NCBI GenBank assembly: GCA_012730105.1
Contig: JAAYBJ010000139.1
Location: 1 to 47,972, forward strand
Direction: 5' to 3'
Source: Candidatus Hydrogenedentota bacterium
Lineage (GTDB): Bacteria > Hydrogenedentota > Hydrogenedentia > Hydrogenedentales > CAITNO01
DNA: 47,972 bases
The translations under genes were made by a program, and so were the position numbers. Positions within the stretch are counted from its first letter, which is position 1; each line of letters opens with the position of its first letter. Below the pieces are notes generated by a model that was given only the letters and a program-made list of their open reading frames with translations, was not told the origin of the DNA and made no database searches. Of this stretch, positions 26,057-35,809 are shown piece after piece.

Positions 26057-28015
26057 ATGACGAAACCTGTCGTTACAGAAGGCGGCCTGCCTGTTTTATC
26101 CCCTGTCCCCGCATATTCCGCGTGGACTATTTATAGCCGGCTTATCCGGCTGGCCTGGCATTACAAGGCCAGGCTCGTCATATCCCTGCTGCTCGCCCTG
26201 CTCATAGCCGCTTCTTTCGGCGTCATGCTGGTCGGCGTGGGCAGTATCATTCGCATCACGTTCTACGAGGCGCCCGAAAATCCGGTCGCGGACGCGTCCG
26301 ACGACCCCGCGGAAACACTGGCGGCGGATGTCGCTCATTATACCGGGATCCTGCGCGGCGTGATCGGCTGGGCGCCGGACGGGCTGCCGGGCAGGGTGCG
26401 CGGCCTGGCGCTGGCCATGCGCGCGGACCGCATGCGCGCCATCATCGTCGCATCCGTCTTCGCGCTCCTGCTGGCCTTTGTCATGAATGTGGCGCGTTTT
26501 ATCCAGGAATACCTGGCGGGTTCCATCGGCGCGAACATCACCACCGACCTGGGGGGCGCCATGTACGCGAACCTCATGCGGCAATCCGTGGGCTTTTTCG
26601 AATCCCATCCCTCGGGCGAAATTCTGGCCCGGTTTACTAATGACATCTTTATGGTCAACCGCGGCCTCGAGGGCGTGTTCGTCAAGCTAATGCGGGAACC
26701 GATCAAGGTGCTTGTCTTTCTCAGCGTGGCCTTGTCCGTGGACTGGCAGCTGACCCTCATCGGCATCTGTGTGCTTCCCCTCGTGCTGTATACGCTGATT
26801 ACCATCGGCAAGAAAATGCGCACAAGCGTGCGCCGCTCCTTGCAGAAGATCGCGGGCATGGCCACGGTCGTCAACGAAACCATCAAGGGTATTGCCATCA
26901 TCAAGGGCTTCGGCATGGAGGACTACGAGGTGGGGCGGGTGCGCGGCGAGATACAGCGCTTGCGCAAGTTCCTGCTGCGCATGGTGACCCTGCACGCCGC
27001 CACCGGCCCGAGCACCGAATTTATTCTTGTGCTGGGCATCGTCAGCTTTGTCCTGTTCAGCGGGCGGCGTGTGGAATCAGGCCTGCTCGACGCGGGGGAT
27101 CTTGTGCAGATCTATTTCGCGCTGGCCATGATGCTCGATCCCGTGCGCAAGATGTCCGATGTCAACAACCTTATCCAGACCAGCGTGGCAAGCGCCCAGC
27201 GCTGTTTCGAATTCATCGACATGAAGCCGGACATAGAGGAGGCGCCCGACGCCGTGGAACTCCAGCCGCTGGCTTCGACCCTCCGCTTTGAAAACGTGTG
27301 CTTTTCTTATGACGGTGAACGGAAAGTGCTGCGCGACATCAACCTGGAAATCAAGAAGGGGGAGATGATCGCCCTGGTTGGACCGAGCGGCGCTGGGAAA
27401 AGCACCTTCGTAAAACTGTTGCCCCGCTTTTATGACCCCACCAGCGGCACCGTATCCATTGACGGGGTGGATATCCGCAGAGCGACCTTCGCCAGCCTGC
27501 GCGAGCAGATCAGCATCGTCACCCAGGACACCATCCTCTTCGCGGAGCGCATCCGCGACAATATCGCTTTCGGCCGGCAGACCTTCACCGAAGAACGCCT
27601 CCAGGCCGCCGCACGCGCCGCGCACGCCGACCTGTTCATCAAGGATCTTCCCAAAGGGTATGACACCGTCATCGGAGAATCGGGGTGCACCCTGTCCGGA
27701 GGGCAGCGACAACGGCTCGCCATCGCGCGCGCCATCATCAAAGACCCGGCCCTGCTCATCCTGGACGAGGCCACGTCAAGCCTGGATTCGGAAAGCGAAC
27801 AACTCATCCAGGAAGCCCTGGACCACTTCGTACAGGGACGTACCACCATCGTGATCGCGCACCGCCTGTCCACCATACAGCGCGCAGACCGTATTCTGGT
27901 CCTGGATGACGGTCGCATTATCGAGCAGGGCACCCTTGAAGAACTGCTCGCAAAGGACGGCGCGTATCGGCGTCTGCACAATATCCAGTTCAACACCAAC
28001 GGTTACGGAACATGA
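26057..28015 (+). CDS. ABC exporter, permease-ATPase half-transporter (MsbA-like)
   Basis: A 652-residue type IV ABC exporter with fused membrane and ATPase domains. Six membrane segments occupy about residues 35-380, with an unusually long periplasmic insertion after the first helix (about 70-125, rich in Asp/Glu and Ala). The ATPase domain has Walker A GPSGAGKST (about 441-449), the Q-loop VTQDTILF, signature LSGGQRQR (about 545), Walker B LLILDEATSSLD (about 565) and the switch His in IAHRLST. It is expected to dimerise and flip a lipid or amphiphile, as MsbA does for lipid A core. GGAG is 14 bases before ATG 26057, a long spacing. A lipoprotein gene follows 44 bases later. Confidence 0.87.
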   Translation: MTKPVVTEGGLPVLSPVPAYSAWTIYSRLIRLAWHYKARLVISLLLALLIAASFGVMLVGVGSIIRITFYEAPENPVADASDDPAETLAADVAHYTGILRGVIGWAPDGLPGRVRGLALAMRADRMRAIIVASVFALLLAFVMNVARFIQEYLAGSIGANITTDLGGAMYANLMRQSVGFFESHPSGEILARFTNDIFMVNRGLEGVFVKLMREPIKVLVFLSVALSVDWQLTLIGICVLPLVLYTLITIGKKMRTSVRRSLQKIAGMATVVNETIKGIAIIKGFGMEDYEVGRVRGEIQRLRKFLLRMVTLHAATGPSTEFILVLGIVSFVLFSGRRVESGLLDAGDLVQIYFALAMMLDPVRKMSDVNNLIQTSVASAQRCFEFIDMKPDIEEAPDAVELQPLASTLRFENVCFSYDGERKVLRDINLEIKKGEMIALVGPSGAGKSTFVKLLPRFYDPTSGTVSIDGVDIRRATFASLREQISIVTQDTILFAERIRDNIAFGRQTFTEERLQAAARAAHADLFIKDLPKGYDTVIGESGCTLSGGQRQRLAIARAIIKDPALLILDEATSSLDSESEQLIQEALDHFVQGRTTIVIAHRLSTIQRADRILVLDDGRIIEQGTLEELLAKDGAYRRLHNIQFNTNGYGT

Positions 28016-28059
28016 CTGCGGAAACGGCTTCAAACGGTTTTTAGGCAACGTTATCGGCT

Positions 28060-28803
28060 ATGAAAAGTGGTCTACAACATAGTACTGGGGCGGCGAATTC
28101 GTTTATCCTCTGTCTCTGCCTTGTCGCGCTTGCCGGTTGTAGCTGCCGCGATCGGGAACAACCCGCTCCCGTGCCGCCCAAACCCGCCAACATGGCGGCG
28201 CCGCAAGAAACGCCAAATACCGCGTCCATAACGCCGCGCGTTCCGGAGAATCCGGGATTCATGACCGCGAAGATGCGTGTTGTGTCGCTTTCCGGGGAGC
28301 CCGTTCCGGGCGTGGCGCCCATCGCCACGCTGGAGCCGAACGCTTTTGACACACCGATCGCGACCGGCGCCCTGACCGATGCCCGAGGAATGGCGGAAAT
28401 CAGGTTCCCCTCCACGCAAAAGATCGCTCTGCGCGCCTGGGATCCCGAGTTGCGCCTGTTTCCCAATAACTTTCTCGAAGTGCTGCCGGGCGCTGGCGTA
28501 ATAAGTGAAACACTCGAGATCACCATGGTGCGGGCGGGAATCCTCTTTGCCGTGCTTAAGATGCCTGACGGACAACCCGCGGCCGGAGAAAACGCCGGAA
28601 TCATGCTGTTCCACCCGGTATACGGCCCCTGGTGGCCCGCCGAATCTACCACCAATGCCCAGGGGGAGGTCGTTTTCGACAGCATACCCCCGGGCCAGTT
28701 TGTCCTGCGCCTGAAAGTCGCCTCCGGTCCCTCCGTTGAAGTCGCCGAAACGTATATCGCTCCCGGCGAGCCCACCTCACTCGGAACAATTCACCTCCAG
28801 TAA
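28060..28803 (+). CDS. Lipoprotein with carboxypeptidase-regulatory-like (Ig-fold) repeats
   Basis: A 247-residue exported lipoprotein. The signal ends in LVALAGC, making Cys27 the lipidated residue. A low-complexity Pro/Ala/Glu linker (about 30-65) follows. The rest is beta-rich with two segments like carboxypeptidase-regulatory domains: RVVSLSGEPVPGV...TDARGMAEIRFP and LKMPDGQPAAGENAG...NAQGEVVFDSIPPGQFVLRL. Such domains form small beta sandwiches for adhesion or protein binding. No enzymatic motif is seen. It may be co-transcribed with the ABC exporter just upstream, so a role alongside that transporter is possible but only inferred. The ribosome binding site is weak. Confidence 0.7.
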   Translation: MKSGLQHSTGAANSFILCLCLVALAGCSCRDREQPAPVPPKPANMAAPQETPNTASITPRVPENPGFMTAKMRVVSLSGEPVPGVAPIATLEPNAFDTPIATGALTDARGMAEIRFPSTQKIALRAWDPELRLFPNNFLEVLPGAGVISETLEITMVRAGILFAVLKMPDGQPAAGENAGIMLFHPVYGPWWPAESTTNAQGEVVFDSIPPGQFVLRLKVASGPSVEVAETYIAPGEPTSLGTIHLQ

Positions 28804-28910
28804 CGGCAGCGCAGAAAGGCGGGTTACGCTCCGCTGTTTCAAGCACCCCATGTCTTTACATGTATTCAAGTCATGAAAGACTTTCAGGTGTATCAAAACG
28901 TTCCGCTTCG

Positions 28911-28920
28911 CCCGGCCTAC
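28911..28920 (-). repeat. GTAGGCCGGG element, copy 2
   Basis: The minus strand reads GTAGGCCGGG followed by CGAAGCGGAAC, in a spacer that also has GGCGGGTTACGCTCCGCTG at 28817-28835. Both strings resemble REP-like intergenic debris common in bacterial genomes. Confidence 0.4.
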
Positions 28921-28961
28921 AACTAAAAGTCGCCTCCAGCAACACGACACTCCGCTGTATT

Positions 28962-29005
28962 CAAAAGAAAAACCGTCCCGGGCGTTGTGATGTTACCCGG
29001 GACGG
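28962..29005 (-). terminator. Intrinsic terminator of pfp
   Basis: CCGTCCCGGG (28973-28982) and CCCGGGACGG (28996-29005) form a perfect 10-bp stem with a 13-base loop. On the minus strand the stem is followed by TTTTTCTTTTG, so it terminates the phosphofructokinase gene. Confidence 0.85.
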
Positions 29006-29029
29006 GATACGTACTCGACTGAAAAGATA

Positions 29030-30247
29030 CTATTCCTTACCGTTGCGCTCCACAAGCGGCGCATCCAGGCGCTGGAAATCGGGCATGACACCCACCAGCG
29101 GGCGCCCGTAGCGGATGAATTCTTCGGTGATGCCGTTGCCGGCTTCGTTGATAAATTCGTCCGGCATGTTCTTGGTATGGCGCGCCACCGTTTCCAGGGG
29201 CGTCAGGAAATAGGAAATGGCATAATCGCCTACGCGCTTCATGGCCACGGAACCGTCAAGGCCGTGGCGGACAGCATACCGCACAGCCTTCTCGCCCACG
29301 GCGCGCGCTTCCGCCTGGTCCACTTCGCTGACGCAGCCCAGGAAGCTGCGCTGCAGATAGCCGAGCGTGTCCGCGCGGACGCGTTTGATCTTCGCCACGG
29401 ACTTGATGTGCTGGGCAAGCATGTCGCCCAGGGCGCCCGTGCCGGACAACTGCACGTTGCCGTGGGAGTCCTTCTCGCCGCCGGTGAACTGGGCCGCGAT
29501 GGCCTCGCCCTTTTCGTCCGCGATGCCTTCGGACACGGCCACGACGCAGCGCCCGTACTTCTGGTAAACCGCCTGAACGTCCTCGGTGAATTTCGCCACG
29601 GAGAAAGGCCGTTCGGGAAGATAAATAAGATGGGGGCCGTCGTCTTCATACTTGCGGCCGAGCGCCGCGGCAGCGGTCAGGAAACCGGCATTCCGGCCCA
29701 TGACCACGGCGATGTACACGCCCGGGATGGCACGGTTGTCCAGGTTCGCGCCGGCAAAGGCCTGGGCCACGAACTTCGCGGCGGAGCCATACCCGGGGCA
29801 ATGGTCCGTAACCTTGAGGTCGTTGTCAATGGTCTTGGGCACGTGGATGACGCGCAGGTCATAACCCACGGCTTCGGCCTGCTGGTTCACGATGCGGCAG
29901 GTGTCGGCACTGTCATTGCCGCCGCAATAAAAGAAGAAGTGGATATTATGGGCCTTGCAAACGTCGAATATCTTCGCGCAGTAAGCCTCATCCGGTTTGT
30001 CGCGCGTGGACAGCAACCCAGAGGAGGGCGTGTTCGCCACGGCTTCAAGGTTGGTGTTCGAAACGTCGGTAAGATCGACGAATTTCTCGTTAATAACGCC
30101 GTTGACGCCATTGAGCGCCCCGTAGATATGCGTCACCTGGGGGAACTGGCGCGCTTCAAGCACCACGCCCACCACGCTTTGGTTGATAACCGCCGTCGGG
30201 CCGCCGCCCTGGGCAACAAGCACTTTGCCTTCCAGTAATTTGGCCAT
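29030..30247 (-). CDS. pfp: 6-phosphofructokinase, PPi-dependent type
   Basis: A 405-residue phosphofructokinase. The N-terminal GGGPTAVIN loop and CGGNDSADTC (residues 108-117) replace the GGDGS of ATP-dependent enzymes. An Asp in the position after GGN/D is the known marker of pyrophosphate use because it blocks the ATP site. PKTIDND (137-143) and MGRNAG contact fructose 6-phosphate and are intact. The reaction is reversible, serving glycolysis and gluconeogenesis. AAGGAAG lies about 7 bases before ATG 30247, so the longer in-frame version is rejected. The gene stands alone with its own promoter and terminator. PPi use is inferred from residues, not tested. Confidence 0.88.
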   Translation of the reverse strand: MAKLLEGKVLVAQGGGPTAVINQSVVGVVLEARQFPQVTHIYGALNGVNGVINEKFVDLTDVSNTNLEAVANTPSSGLLSTRDKPDEAYCAKIFDVCKAHNIHFFFYCGGNDSADTCRIVNQQAEAVGYDLRVIHVPKTIDNDLKVTDHCPGYGSAAKFVAQAFAGANLDNRAIPGVYIAVVMGRNAGFLTAAAALGRKYEDDGPHLIYLPERPFSVAKFTEDVQAVYQKYGRCVVAVSEGIADEKGEAIAAQFTGGEKDSHGNVQLSGTGALGDMLAQHIKSVAKIKRVRADTLGYLQRSFLGCVSEVDQAEARAVGEKAVRYAVRHGLDGSVAMKRVGDYAISYFLTPLETVARHTKNMPDEFINEAGNGITEEFIRYGRPLVGVMPDFQRLDAPLVERNGKE

Positions 30248-30321
30248 ACTAGTCTTCCTTATGGTTCCGAGAGATAAACTCGTCCCGCTATCGGGAGGGA
30301 GGGAATCGGGTTGATGGCAAA

Positions 30322-30351
30322 AGTATGACACACTCCCGGAAAAAGAGTCAA
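30322..30351 (-). promoter_or_regulatory. pfp promoter
   Basis: On the minus strand TTGACT and CATACT are separated by 18 bases. Transcription would begin about 70 bases before the pfp start. Confidence 0.5.
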
Positions 30352-30502
30352 ACCGCGGGGCCCGGATCACCGGATAAAGAAAGGGGAGACCGCACTGACA
30401 AACGGTAGCAACATACGGGTGGGCTAAAAGAGATCAACCAAAATGTCCGGACAGCAACGACGGGGTAACAAGGTTTAGGGCGCAGTGCTCTCTCGCCGTA
30501 TG

Positions 30503-30529
30503 AATCCCATGGATCCCATCAATCCCATA
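30503..30529 (+). repeat. 9-nt-period tandem repeat (NATCCCATN)
   Basis: Three consecutive 9-base units, AATCCCATG, GATCCCATC and AATCCCATA. The base sequence differs from the other two blocks, but period, copy number and intergenic setting are the same. Confidence 0.6.
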
Positions 30530-30559
30530 AGTCGTAGCATGTTTTCCCCGCCTGTACTG

Positions 30560-30568
30560 TGGTATAAA
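30560..30568 (+). promoter_or_regulatory. Extended -10 promoter of the EEP protein
   Basis: TGGTATAAA is an extended -10, 45 bases before the GTG start. The -35 is poor. Confidence 0.5.
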
Positions 30569-30613
30569 AGACATCCGGCGCGTTCACCGTGCCGCCACAC
30601 AGGAGAATCACTC

Positions 30614-31390
30614 GTGAAACTTGCATACTTTGTTTTGCTCGTCATCGGCCTGGCCTGTTTCGCTGTCGCCGAGAACACCCTGACCGTGGCCACCTATAAC
30701 ATTCACCATGCCGAGGGAACGGACGGAGTACTGGATGTGGACCGTATCGCCGGCATCCTGCGTGAAATCAACGCCGACGTGATATTTCTGCAGGAAGTAG
30801 ACCGCAACCTGCCCCGCACCGGCCATCGTGACCTGCCCGCGTTGTTTTCCGAAAAACTGGGCATGCCCGTTTTCTTTGAAGCCAATTACCGCTTTGACGG
30901 CGGGGAATACGGTAATGCGACCCTGACCCGGCTGCCGGTGCTGGAGCACCGGAATATGGCACTGCCCAATCCCGTCAGCGCCGAGCCCCGGGGCTGTCTG
31001 ACGGTAACAGTGGAATGGCAGGGGACGGCTATAGACCTGATGAATACCCATCTCGGCCTCAACGGCCAGGAACGGCTGGCCCAGGCCGAGGCCATTGTGG
31101 CCGCCATGGGCAAGAACCCGGTCATTCTCGGCGGCGACATGAACGAAAACCTTACCGCCCCGGCCATACAGCGCTTCACGGCGAAACTCAAAGATACGCT
31201 GATGAACCGGACGGAGGACACGGCCGGCACGGTGCCGTCCAACGCTCCGCGCCGCCGCATTGACTATATCCTGGCGGCAGACATGTTTGAAACCGTTTCC
31301 TCCACCATTGTTTTCAATGACCTTACTCGTATCGCTTCCGACCATCTCCCCTATGCGGTCGTGTTGCGCCAAAGCGCCCCGGCCGAATAG
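30614..31390 (+). CDS. Secreted endonuclease/exonuclease/phosphatase (EEP) family protein
   Basis: A 258-residue protein starting with GTG at 30614, preceded by AGGAG 8 bases away. A signal peptide (KLAYFVLLVIGLACFAVAE) is clear. The EEP fold motifs follow: ATYNIHH, IFLQEVDR (metal-binding Glu), NTHLGL, ILGGDMNE (catalytic Asp and Asn), RRRIDYIL and the final SDHLPYAV (catalytic His). This superfamily covers nucleases, sphingomyelinases and inositol phosphatases. The secreted, single-domain form cannot be assigned to one substrate; an extracellular phosphodiesterase or phospholipase is most plausible. In-frame upstream codons run across the 9-base repeat and the promoter, so the longer form is rejected. 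Confidence 0.85.
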   Translation: MKLAYFVLLVIGLACFAVAENTLTVATYNIHHAEGTDGVLDVDRIAGILREINADVIFLQEVDRNLPRTGHRDLPALFSEKLGMPVFFEANYRFDGGEYGNATLTRLPVLEHRNMALPNPVSAEPRGCLTVTVEWQGTAIDLMNTHLGLNGQERLAQAEAIVAAMGKNPVILGGDMNENLTAPAIQRFTAKLKDTLMNRTEDTAGTVPSNAPRRRIDYILAADMFETVSSTIVFNDLTRIASDHLPYAVVLRQSAPAE

Positions 31391-31473
31391 GTGTCGCAGC
31401 ACAGCGATAGTCCTTTTCCTACAGCATCATCATGCCCCAAACGATTCTAAACCGGAAATGACCGGCCTGTTTG

Positions 31474-31482
31474 TGCTATAGT
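31474..31482 (+). promoter_or_regulatory. Extended -10 promoter of carA
   Basis: TGCTATAGT is a good extended -10, 37 bases before the carA start. No arginine or pyrimidine attenuator fits in this short leader. Confidence 0.55.
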
Positions 31483-31519
31483 TCGCCCGTATAGGAAACA
31501 CCCCCCAGAGATTAAGCCC

Positions 31520-32632
<1,113 letters not shown>

Positions 32633-32656
32633 GTACCAACGGGAAAGAGGTTGTAT

Positions 32657-33379
32657 ATGTGCAATTACGCCAACGTGGGTGCGCAAAGCTACAGTTTCCG
32701 AAAGTTCGATCTGCCGGGCGCACTGGCGCAATTGATAACGCTCGGCGGCACGCTGATGGAGTTCTGCGCGGTCCATTTCCCGCCGGACCCGGAACATCCG
32801 GGACTCGACGCCGTGCTTGAACGGATACACGCGGAAGGAATTACCGTGCCCTCCTATGGCGTTGAAGGATTCGGCGCGGATAGGACCCTGAACCGACGTA
32901 AATTCGCTTTCGCGAAGAAACTGGGCGCGGAATGCCTGAGCGCCGATCCCGAACCGGATTCCTTTGACAATCTCGAAGGCTTGGTGGACGAATTCAACAT
33001 GAAGGTGGCCATTCACAACCACGGCCCCGACGCGCGCTATGACAAGGTGGCCGACACCCTGGCGGCGGTCCGGGGGCGCCATCCTTACATCGGCGCCTGC
33101 CTGGACACGGGCCACGCGTTGCGTTCGGGCGAAGCCCCCCATGAGGTGATCGAACAGTTGGGCAAACGCCTGATCTCCGTGCACCTGAAGGATTGGAAGG
33201 CGGGAAGTGGAGAAACGGCCATCGGCGAAGGCGACCTGGACCTTCAAAAAACGGTGGCGGGCCTGCGCGCCGTAGGATTTGCGGGCTTCATCTGCATGGA
33301 ATACGAACTGGATCCCGAAAATCCGGTCCCAGGTATGCTGCGCGGCCTGCAAAACTGGCGTGATGCCCTCGCCGGATAG
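32657..33379 (+). CDS. Sugar phosphate isomerase/epimerase-like TIM barrel
   Basis: A 240-residue xylose-isomerase-like barrel (AP endonuclease 2 family fold). Metal-site candidates appear late in the barrel: AIHNHGPDARYDKV, CLDTGHALRSG, SVHLKDWKAG and the glutamate in ICMEYEL. The family isomerises or epimerises sugars, inositols or hydroxypyruvate; the exact substrate cannot be read from sequence. No signal peptide is present, so it is cytoplasmic. AAAGAGG lies 6 bases before ATG 32657. It probably shares a transcript with carA by position, although the functions are unrelated. It converges on the S41 peptidase gene with a 21-base gap and no clear terminator. Confidence 0.78.
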   Translation: MCNYANVGAQSYSFRKFDLPGALAQLITLGGTLMEFCAVHFPPDPEHPGLDAVLERIHAEGITVPSYGVEGFGADRTLNRRKFAFAKKLGAECLSADPEPDSFDNLEGLVDEFNMKVAIHNHGPDARYDKVADTLAAVRGRHPYIGACLDTGHALRSGEAPHEVIEQLGKRLISVHLKDWKAGSGETAIGEGDLDLQKTVAGLRAVGFAGFICMEYELDPENPVPGMLRGLQNWRDALAG

Positions 33380-33400
33380 TGCTGAAACGTGAACGTCGGC

Positions 33401-34921
33401 CTACTTGATTTTGGCCGCGGCACGTACCTTGATTTCCGCGATTGCTCGTTCCAACACCACGTCGCGATCCTCCCTAAAAAAAGATTCATAAGCCTCAAAG
33501 GTAAGCGGAACGCGGATATCCGGTTTCACGCGGCTTTCCATCTTTCCCGAGGACGTGACGCGAATCGTGTCGGTGCTGTCCAGGAAGCGGCCAATGGGAT
33601 AAGTGATTACATGGCCGCCGGGTACGGTGACCTGGCCGCCGGGAAAACTCCAGGAACCGTCGGTGCCCGTGAAACCCATGAGGGCGACATTGGGCAGCTG
33701 ATGAAGGGAATCGGCCAGGGCTTGGCCGCTGTCACGGGTGGTATGCTGAATCAATACCATGACCGGCCCGCCGAAATAGGGGGCGCGCGGTTCAATGGTC
33801 ATGGACGCATCCTCTTTGAGCGCGAAACCGCCCTTGTCATAGTCAAAGGCGACCACGTTCCGGTAGAAAAGAGGGCGCTTCGTAAAATGGCCGGCATAGG
33901 TTACCGCCAATTGGTCCTGACCGCCCACATCCCCCCGCAGATCCAGCACCAGTCCGGCCACATCCGCTTTCAAAAACTGCTCCATGGCATTACGAAACGC
34001 CCGTGCGGGAAAGGGCATGGCCAAGGTGGCGGCATGGCAATAGATCTGGATGTACCCGATATTACCATCCAGTATCCTGGTCTCCAGCGGCGAGTCAAAT
34101 TCCGTTATGGTCTTTTTCTGCCGCGTCAGATCCTCCAGGGAACGGTAGAAATCACGCCGGGCTTCGAGCTGGGTAATCCACACCTCGTCGGATTCGGGAT
34201 TCCGAAACTTCAGAGTGGCCTTCGTGCCCGCCGGAGCGCGCGTGAGCAGGGCGCACTGTTCAAAACGTCGACATTCATCGGTGGCCGGAGGGGCATCGCT
34301 CCAAAGCAACGACGTCTGTTCCAGCGCCTCGGCAATGGGAAGCCCATTCCATGCGATGATTTCGGCGCCCCATTCGATCCCGGCCATATCGGCGAAAAAG
34401 CCCGGCTCCACCCGGACCACCACCACCCGTCCGTCATCCAGGGGCAGCATCGAAAAGCCGAAGCCGGCGCCGACAGCCGCGTCGCGGTACGCGTCGGGCG
34501 TGCTGATGCTCACGCCCGCATCGGGGATGGAATAAAGATAAGAACGCAGCGCCAAGTAATAGGCCAATTCGTCCTTTGCCTGTGAGGCCGCCTCTACCCG
34601 GGGCACATGCGTATCATATAGCGTATCCCAGTCTATACCCTTCCATTCGGAAAAAGGGTATTCGCGTACAAATTTCTGGTGCATCCCCAAAAAAGCGTCC
34701 GTCCTCGAACGGTTCTGAAAATTGCCTTCACGGTAACTTCCAAAAACTTCCTTGACCGATTCCATGGTAATTGGCGAGGCGGGCAGCGGCAGGGTAAGGT
34801 TGGTCAAGGGCAGGGTAGAGCGCGCGCAGCCCACGACCAAACCGACTGCAACAACGCATGCAAGCAGACCGAAGTCGGCCACCCGCATGCGATACATGAG
34901 TTTCACTGTAAGACTCTTCAT
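33401..34921 (-). CDS. S41-family (tail-specific-like) peptidase lipoprotein
   Basis: A 506-residue exported lipoprotein with lipobox VVGC near residue 32. After a helical N-terminal region (about 45-150), a PDZ-like segment follows (RVVVVRVEPGFFADMAGIEWGAEIIAWNG in pieces). The S41 core begins at GNIGYIQIY, with VLDLRGDVGG and VMVLIQHTTRDSGQALADSL. The last corresponds to the region with the catalytic serine, but the family's usual S-x-E pattern reads SGQ here. Activity may thus be altered. Tail-specific peptidases trim periplasmic proteins. ATG 34921 begins the signal sequence; ribosome binding site weak. No neighbour clarifies its target. Confidence 0.75.
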   Translation of the reverse strand: MKSLTVKLMYRMRVADFGLLACVVAVGLVVGCARSTLPLTNLTLPLPASPITMESVKEVFGSYREGNFQNRSRTDAFLGMHQKFVREYPFSEWKGIDWDTLYDTHVPRVEAASQAKDELAYYLALRSYLYSIPDAGVSISTPDAYRDAAVGAGFGFSMLPLDDGRVVVVRVEPGFFADMAGIEWGAEIIAWNGLPIAEALEQTSLLWSDAPPATDECRRFEQCALLTRAPAGTKATLKFRNPESDEVWITQLEARRDFYRSLEDLTRQKKTITEFDSPLETRILDGNIGYIQIYCHAATLAMPFPARAFRNAMEQFLKADVAGLVLDLRGDVGGQDQLAVTYAGHFTKRPLFYRNVVAFDYDKGGFALKEDASMTIEPRAPYFGGPVMVLIQHTTRDSGQALADSLHQLPNVALMGFTGTDGSWSFPGGQVTVPGGHVITYPIGRFLDSTDTIRVTSSGKMESRVKPDIRVPLTFEAYESFFREDRDVVLERAIAEIKVRAAAKIK

Positions 34922-34993
34922 CCGCTTATCCCGGGGACAAAACCCCATCAGCCCGAAAAAGAATTGTTGCGCCCCTGTCAGCCCCCTATTGTA

Positions 34994-35011
34994 TCATACT
35001 TTACAGTATGA
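34994..35011. promoter_or_regulatory. Inverted repeat between S41 peptidase and the methyltransferase operon
   Basis: TCATACT and AGTATGA form perfect 7-base arms around TTAC. The site lies in the divergent promoter region, 88 bases before the methyltransferase, and may be an operator. It shares the 10-mer GTATCATACT with 40259-40268. Confidence 0.4.
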
Positions 35012-35098
35012 AGATATAACGGATGCCCGAGCCCGGCATACACGGATTATCACTGAAACATCGGGCGAAACGTAACCTCCAAAGGGACAGGACAACTT

Positions 35099-35794
35099 AT
35101 GGCCCATAAACCCGCCTTAATGACCACAACCCTCTGGGATTTCCCCTCGCAGCAATACGGCGACGAATCGCAGGGCGATAAAAACTACCGGGGCGCTACC
35201 CCCGCCTATATCCTGTGGAACCTGCTCCAGAGGTATACGAAACCCGGCGAGCTTGTCGTGGATCCCATGGCCGGAAGCGGCACCACCCTGGATGTGGCCC
35301 GGGAACTCAAACGCCGTGCCCTCGGCTATGATGTAAATGTCACCCGTAAGGACATTTTCAACTGCGACGCCCGTAAACTGCCCTTGGAGGATGAAAAGGC
35401 CGCCTTCGTGTTTCTGGACCCGCCCTATTCCACCCATATTCATTACAGCGACGACCCGCGCTGTATCGGCAAACTAAGCGCCCATACGGCGGACTATTAC
35501 ACCGCCATGGGAGAAGTGCTCGATGAAGTTAAACGCATTCTCAAACCCGGCCGGCACATGGCCCTTTACGTAAGCGATTCCTTCCAAAAGGGCAAACCCT
35601 TCTGTCCTATCGGCTTTGAACTCTTCCAGCGGCTTCGTGAACGCTTCGAACCGGTGGATATCATTTCCGTCACCCGGCGCAACACCACACTCGACAAGGG
35701 GAACTACCACAAGGCCGCCATCGAGGGTAATTATTTTCTCCGCGGCTTCAATTACTTGTTCATCATGAAAAAGGCGGAGAAAAACAAAGGATAA
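35099..35794 (+). CDS. DNA methyltransferase (N4/N6 adenine or cytosine type)
   Basis: A 231-residue SAM-dependent DNA methyltransferase, first gene of a three-gene operon. The SAM loop DPMAGSGTT begins at Asp55 and the catalytic DPPY at 107-110, in that order. An N-terminal TPAYILWNLLQRY resembles motif X. Asp-Pro-Pro-Tyr marks exocyclic amino methylation of adenine or cytosine. The small size leaves little room for a target-recognition domain. The C-terminus (FLRGFNYLFIMKK) closes the fold. AGGA is 7 bases before ATG 35099. The helicase gene starts 15 bases after its stop. No restriction nuclease is adjacent, so it could mark self DNA for the two downstream proteins or be an orphan modifier. 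Confidence 0.83.
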   Translation: MAHKPALMTTTLWDFPSQQYGDESQGDKNYRGATPAYILWNLLQRYTKPGELVVDPMAGSGTTLDVARELKRRALGYDVNVTRKDIFNCDARKLPLEDEKAAFVFLDPPYSTHIHYSDDPRCIGKLSAHTADYYTAMGEVLDEVKRILKPGRHMALYVSDSFQKGKPFCPIGFELFQRLRERFEPVDIISVTRRNTTLDKGNYHKAAIEGNYFLRGFNYLFIMKKAEKNKG

Positions 35795-35809
35795 TTCCGG
35801 AGGAGTGGT

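Larger units (their letters stand above)
30248..30613. other. Divergent promoter region between pfp and the EEP protein
   Basis: This 366-base spacer holds a minus-strand promoter for pfp, a three-unit 9-base repeat (30503-30529) and an extended -10 on the plus strand. No gene is supported between them. Confidence 0.5.
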
